NCBI GenBank assembly: GCA_964444885.1
Contig: CAYUIZ010000122.1
Span: 1-8,836, forward strand
Direction: 5' to 3'
DNA from: CAYRGQ01 sp964444885
Lineage (GTDB): Bacteria; Bacteroidota; Bacteroidia; Sphingobacteriales; Sphingobacteriaceae
Length of the DNA: 8,836 bases
Shown here: positions 6,449 to 8,836 of the stretch, piece after piece
How positions within the stretch are numbered: position 1 is the first letter of the stretch
How the letters are laid out: every line of letters starts with the position of its first letter
Program-made: the position numbers and the translations under genes
Notes under the pieces: generated by a model
Seen by the model: only the letters and a program-made list of their open reading frames with translations
What the model was told of the DNA's origin: nothing
Database searches by the model: none

Positions 6449-7753
6449 TTAACCGATTGCGTCAAACGCTTTTTGCAGGTCGGCTTTGATGTCGTCCACG
6501 TGTTCGATGCCAACAGACAGGCGCAACAAACCCGGATAGGCTCCTGCTGTGCGCTGCGCTTCTTCGCTCAGTTGCTGGTGCGTCGTTGCGGCCGGATGGA
6601 TGATCAGTGATTTAGCGTCTCCCAGGTTGGCCAAGTGGCTGATGAGCGACAGGTTGTTGATAAATGCGTTCGCTTTTTCCGCGTCGCCCTTGATCGTGAA
6701 CGAAAGTACGGCACCATACCCGTTTTTAAGGTATTTCTGTGCGTTAGCGTACTGCGGACTGTGTTTCAAGCCCGGGTAGAGCACTTTTTCCACTTGCGGA
6801 TGGCTATCCAGCCATTGGGCCACCTCTAGGGCGTTGTCCACATGGCGCTGTACACGCAGGGAGAGCGTTTCCAGTCCTTGCACCAGCAAGAAGGAGTTGA
6901 AGGGGGAGATGGCAGGCCCCATGTCGCGCAATCCCTCAACACGTGCGCGGATGATGTACTGGATGTTGCCGAACGGACCGTCTGGGCCGAATACCTCTGA
7001 AAATACCAGCCCGTGGTAGCCCTCCGAAGGCTCGCTGAACTGCTTGAATTTGCCGTTGCCCCAATTGTAGTTTCCTCCGTCTACAATCACGCCGCCGATG
7101 CTGGTGCCGTGTCCGCCGATCCACTTGGTGGCCGACTGAACGACCACGTGCGCGCCGTGCTCCAGCGGTTTGAAGAGGTAACCGGCCGCCCCGAAGGTGT
7201 TGTCTACGATCAATGGCAGGTCGTATTTATTAGCTATGGCAGCAATGCGCTCAAAATCAGGAATATTGTAGCTGGGGTTCGCAATCGTTTCCACGAAGAT
7301 CGCCTTGGTTTTATCGTCAATCAGCGCTTCGATATTTTCGGGCGAATCGTTTTCCGCAAAACGCACGTCAATGCCCAGCCGTTTGAACGAAACCTTAAAC
7401 TGGTTGTAGGTGCCGCCGTACAGGTTGGCTCCGCTGACGAAGTTGTCGCCGCTTTCGAGGATGTTGTGCAGGGCGAGGAACTGCGCTGCCTGGCCCGATG
7501 CCACCGCTAAGGCGCCCACACCGCCTTCGAGCGCCGCGATGCGTTTTTCAAACACGTCGGTCGTGGGGTTCATGATGCGGGTGTAAATGTTGCCGAACTC
7601 TTTCAGCGCAAATAAATTGGCGCCATGTTCCGCGTTGTCAAATACAAACGACGTCGTTTGGTATATAGGCAAGGCGCGCGCTCCGGTTGTTGGGTCGGCT
7701 TCCTGGCCTGCATGTAGTTGTAAGGTTTCGAATTTCAGTTTGTCTTGTGTCAT
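6449..7753 (-). CDS. metY: O-acetylhomoserine sulfhydrylase (O-acetylhomoserine aminocarboxypropyltransferase)
   Basis: A 434-residue PLP enzyme of the Cys/Met metabolism family, closest in character to MetY, which joins O-acetylhomoserine and sulfide into homocysteine in the cytosol. Visible landmarks: FETLQLHAGQ at the N-terminus, YTRIMNPT (57-64), SGQAA (86-90), D184 in IVDNTFG, the PLP lysine K210 in SATKWIGGHGTSIGG, and the C-terminal substrate-binding block LRLSVGIEHVDDI. The FSEVFGPDGPFGN-type insertion and total length fit MetY rather than the shorter cystathionine enzymes (about 380-400). The ATG at 7753 is chosen because family homology starts at MTQDKLKFETLQLHAG; the open frame continues upstream to 7870, but those codons overlap leader secondary structure and look unlike protein. 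The gene is preceded by a long leader with a SAM-I aptamer and a Cys-Met-Cys-Cys leader ORF, and is followed by hom. Confidence 0.96.
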   Translation of the reverse strand: MTQDKLKFETLQLHAGQEADPTTGARALPIYQTTSFVFDNAEHGANLFALKEFGNIYTRIMNPTTDVFEKRIAALEGGVGALAVASGQAAQFLALHNILESGDNFVSGANLYGGTYNQFKVSFKRLGIDVRFAENDSPENIEALIDDKTKAIFVETIANPSYNIPDFERIAAIANKYDLPLIVDNTFGAAGYLFKPLEHGAHVVVQSATKWIGGHGTSIGGVIVDGGNYNWGNGKFKQFSEPSEGYHGLVFSEVFGPDGPFGNIQYIIRARVEGLRDMGPAISPFNSFLLVQGLETLSLRVQRHVDNALEVAQWLDSHPQVEKVLYPGLKHSPQYANAQKYLKNGYGAVLSFTIKGDAEKANAFINNLSLISHLANLGDAKSLIIHPAATTHQQLSEEAQRTAGAYPGLLRLSVGIEHVDDIKADLQKAFDAIG

Positions 7754-7830
7754 GGTTTTTAAGTGTTTAGAAGAAATTTTTTTATTCGGTGAATTGCTTT
7801 GCCGAGCGCCGGCCGATAACGAGCCGGTAG

Positions 7831-7917
7831 GAAAAGAGGCATGTGTACGTTGCTGTAAATGATACGCCACCCCTGATACAGGAAGCGTGGACAGACCCTA
7901 GCAACACATACATGCCT
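7831..7917 (-). terminator. Candidate attenuator hairpin formed by the Cys/Met codons of the metY leader peptide
   Basis: On the minus strand the arm AGGCATGTATGTGTTGC (plus-strand 7901-7917), which is the coding sequence of the leader peptide's last Lys/Ala-Cys-Met-Cys-Cys codons, can pair with GCAACGTACACATGCCT (plus-strand 7837-7853). Of 17 positions, 14 are Watson-Crick, 2 are G-U and 1 is a mismatch. The far arm is followed directly by CTTTTCC. The 47-base loop holds its own hairpin, CCAC+CCTG with CAGG+GTGG (7867-7890). A further CCGGC/GCCGG hairpin (7809-7827) follows. The U-tract is short and the loop large, so this could be a weak intrinsic terminator, a Rho-linked pause, or an RNA stability switch. 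The base pairing is seen; the attenuation role is inferred. Confidence 0.6.
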
Positions 7918-8020
7918 TGCGCATTCGCGTAAACAAGGCTTCGGTGGATGGACTGTACCAGCTCCCGGCCACCGTTGGGCGCAGCTGTAGGCACTGATCG
8001 TAAGTCAAATGAATCGTCAT
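7898..8020 (-). CDS. Leader peptide of metY ending Cys-Met-Cys-Cys
   Basis: A 40-codon ORF between the SAM-I aptamer and metY. It starts MTIHLTYDQCLQLRP and ends TRMRKACMCC before TAG, so three of the last four residues are cysteine, the fourth is methionine, and one more cysteine sits at position 10. A product enriched for the two sulfur amino acids at its very end, placed before a sulfide-assimilating enzyme, is the hallmark of a ribosome-stalling leader peptide. The terminal codons also form the 5' arm of the hairpin at 7831-7917. No earlier in-frame start exists, because TAA lies three codons upstream of the ATG. An AAGGAG sits 20 bases upstream, too far for ordinary Shine-Dalgarno use, but the A-rich bases before the ATG are typical for Bacteroidota starts. 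It would be the first translated element of the metY transcript. No homologue or named family is recognised. Confidence 0.65.
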   Translation of the reverse strand: MTIHLTYDQCLQLRPTVAGSWYSPSTEALFTRMRKACMCC

Positions 8021-8058
8021 AGTCTTTTATCATTTATATGCTCCTTCGCGAAAACCGC

Positions 8059-8149
8059 TTGGGACAGGAATTGGCACCTTATCTGCCGTCTGCAGCTGGT
8101 TGCCAGTGGGTCATCGAGCCAGTCTCTCGCCACTTCTTTATAAACCAAG
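8059..8149 (-). promoter_or_regulatory. SAM-I (S-box) riboswitch upstream of the metY leader
   Basis: The minus strand shows the SAM-I core in the right order: ATAAAGAAGTGGCGAGAGAC, then TGGCTCGATGACCCACTGGC, then AACC, a short P3 hairpin (CTGC/GCAG), and AAGGTGCCAATTCCTGTCCC. These match the conserved GAG..GA kink-turn, GGCtCgaTGA loop, TGGCAACC and GGTGCcAATTCC blocks of the class. P2 is AGTGG/CCACT. A closing P1 can be drawn as CTTGG (8145-8149) with CCAAG (8059-8063), though it is less regular than in Firmicutes S-boxes. S-box RNAs bind S-adenosylmethionine and turn off methionine and sulfur genes. Downstream there is a small GCG/CGC hairpin and AAGGAG (8041-8046) but no U-tract, so a translational or coupled expression platform acting on the leader ORF is more likely than a terminator. 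The aptamer call is strong; the platform is inferred. Confidence 0.9.
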
Positions 8150-8198
8150 ACCTGCTAGTTAGGAGGTGTTGATCTGCGTGCTTTACGACACGGCAACG

Positions 8199-8229
8199 CA
8201 AATATAATGCACAAAGGTCGCTTGTGCAA
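8199..8229 (-). promoter_or_regulatory. Promoter of the metY leader, with a dyad between its boxes
   Basis: The minus strand has TATATTTG (plus-strand 8199-8206), an exact TAnnTTTG -7 box, and CTTG ending at 8227 as a -33 box, spaced 20 bases apart as expected for the Bacteroidota housekeeping sigma factor. Transcription would begin near 8190-8194, about 45 bases upstream of the SAM-I aptamer. Between the boxes lies the inverted repeat TGCACAA (8208-8214) / TTGTGCA (8222-8228) with a 7-base spacer, a size and place suited to a dimeric repressor. Confidence 0.75.
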
Positions 8230-8295
8230 GGCTTTTGGTGAAAAAATGGACGGCAAGGCGTGGCGCAGCCACTTATGCGGCGATTTATGTGGATA

Positions 8296-8318
8296 CCGAT
8301 CCGGAGGAGTGGGATCGG
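8296..8318 (-). terminator. Possible transcript-end hairpin of the serine protease gene
   Basis: CCGATCC (8296-8302) and GGATCGG (8312-8318) form a perfect 7-bp stem with a 9-base loop, 20 bases past the protease stop codon. No U-tract follows it directly. A second small stem GTGGC/GCCAC (8261-8273) and a run of six T on the minus strand (plus-strand 8241-8246) follow later. A termination role is plausible but weakly supported. Confidence 0.35.
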
Positions 8319-8338
8319 CCAAGGACTGATACTGGCGG

Positions 8339-8836
8339 TCAGGCTTCGTGGTAGGCGACATGGTGCTGCGCCAAAAAGGCTTTGATGATATCGGCGTGGA
8401 TGCACTGCCCGAGGTGGAGAAAGGAATGGTCGGAAACTTTTTGGAGTTTGTTGCCGAGGGAGATCTCTTTATCAACGATATCGAAGCCCAGGTGCAGGTG
8501 CTTGGTCGAGAATTGCATGCCGTAGACGATGCCGTCCGTATTGAACAGCGGGCCGCCGCTTTGTCCGCGAAGACCGGGTGTGCTCATCTCGATGCCGTAC
8601 ACTTGGTTCTTGTCGGCCAGAAAGCGCGTGAGCATCCCGTCGATGGGGAAGCGGGGCGAGCTTTTTATGCCTTCGTTTGTCCATTCAATTTCGCCCGATG
8701 TTTCGTTATACGCGAAGTTGCTGAATTCCGGAAACGGGAAGCCGAGTCGGCAGAGGTATTCGCCGGGCTGGATCTCAGCGGTATTCTTTTTGAAGACCGC
8801 ATGTCCGACGTAACGGAGCGACTGGTAATCATTGAA
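8339..8836 (-). CDS. Trypsin-like serine protease, C-terminal part (runs off the window)
   Basis: The reading frame is open from the right edge (8836) to TGA at 8339-8341, giving the last 165 residues of a protein whose N-terminus lies outside. The block MSTPGLRGQSGGPLFNTDG contains the GxSGGP nucleophile motif of chymotrypsin/trypsin-fold proteases (the serine of GQSGGP), followed by GIVYGMQFST, the usual strand after the active site. Upstream, GEYLCRLGFPFPEFSNFAYN resembles the region of bacterial trypsin-like and HtrA-like domains before the oxyanion site. The catalytic His and Asp would be outside the window and cannot be checked. There is no PDZ domain at the C-terminus; it ends with AFLAQHHVAYHEA after a helical segment. 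A later ATG at 8635 would cut through the fold, so it is not the start. Substrate and location are unknown. Confidence 0.8.
   Translation of the reverse strand, partial: FNDYQSLRYVGHAVFKKNTAEIQPGEYLCRLGFPFPEFSNFAYNETSGEIEWTNEGIKSSPRFPIDGMLTRFLADKNQVYGIEMSTPGLRGQSGGPLFNTDGIVYGMQFSTKHLHLGFDIVDKEISLGNKLQKVSDHSFLHLGQCIHADIIKAFLAQHHVAYHEA

Noticed and set aside
7754..7870. N-terminal extension of MetY from the upstream ATG at 7870
   Set aside because: The added 39 residues do not look like the MetY family, whose homology begins at MTQDKLKFETLQLHAG, and they would be encoded by the attenuator region.
7782..8033. 83-codon minus-strand ORF from the ATG with the best Shine-Dalgarno site, as a real gene
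   Set aside because: It crosses the leader ORF and its hairpin, has no recognisable family or domain, and its sequence in the second half is dictated by the structured leader. The 40-codon frame ending CMCC fits the context far better. The start-site question is kept as a finding.
8079..8475. Overlapping minus-strand ORFs of about 106-108 codons across the protease end and the metY promoter
   Set aside because: They run through the hairpin, the promoter and the SAM-I aptamer in frames that do not match the protease, and show no family features.
1..8836. Mobile elements, defence systems, CRISPR arrays, tRNA or rRNA genes
   Set aside because: None seen on either strand: no transposase, integrase, direct-repeat array or tRNA-like cloverleaf. 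The genes are ordinary core and accessory metabolism.

Overview
The window looks like ordinary chromosomal DNA from a member of the Bacteroidota, most likely a Sphingobacteriales relative. The reasons are intergenic promoter boxes of the Bacteroidota type (TAnnTTTG, found exactly at three places), start codons preceded by A-rich stretches rather than Shine-Dalgarno sites, and the family character of the proteins (a dienelactone hydrolase with a DLYDDYAHNRLSRRDF start, a MacB-like permease, a homoserine dehydrogenase without an ACT domain). Base composition looks close to 50% GC by eye. The genus is not resolved.

Layout from left to right. A membrane-anchored neutral zinc metallopeptidase (10-873, +) faces the wreck of a zinc-type (MDR) quinone oxidoreductase (892-1129, -), of which only the first ~16 and last ~62 residues remain, in different frames. 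Next come a secreted-type dienelactone hydrolase (1217-2113, -) and the conserved GTPase/ATPase YchF (2309-3409, -), which has its own promoter and a textbook terminator. A divergent MacB/FtsX-like permease (3670-4914, +) ends at a strong hairpin terminator shared with the convergent homoserine dehydrogenase gene hom (5003-6184, -). Upstream of hom lie a 264-base gap rich in RNA-like secondary structure and then metY, O-acetylhomoserine sulfhydrylase (6449-7753, -). The right edge holds the C-terminal 165 residues of a trypsin-like serine protease (8339-8836, -).

The most interesting part is the ~440-base leader of metY (about 7754-8195, - strand). In transcript order it holds: a Bacteroidota promoter with a 7+7 dyad between its two boxes; a SAM-I (S-box) riboswitch aptamer; a 40-codon leader ORF that ends Cys-Met-Cys-Cys-stop; and a 17-base arm made of exactly those last codons, which can pair with a downstream arm followed by a short U-tract. 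This looks like a two-input control region: SAM sensed by the aptamer, and cysteine (and methionine) supply sensed by ribosome progress through the leader peptide. It would act on the enzyme that turns sulfide and O-acetylhomoserine into homocysteine. The sequence supports the parts; the mechanism is inference.

Hom and MetY are linked by metabolism: homoserine from Hom, once acetylated by a MetX not present in this window, is the substrate of MetY. No tRNA, rRNA, insertion sequence, CRISPR array or defence gene was seen.
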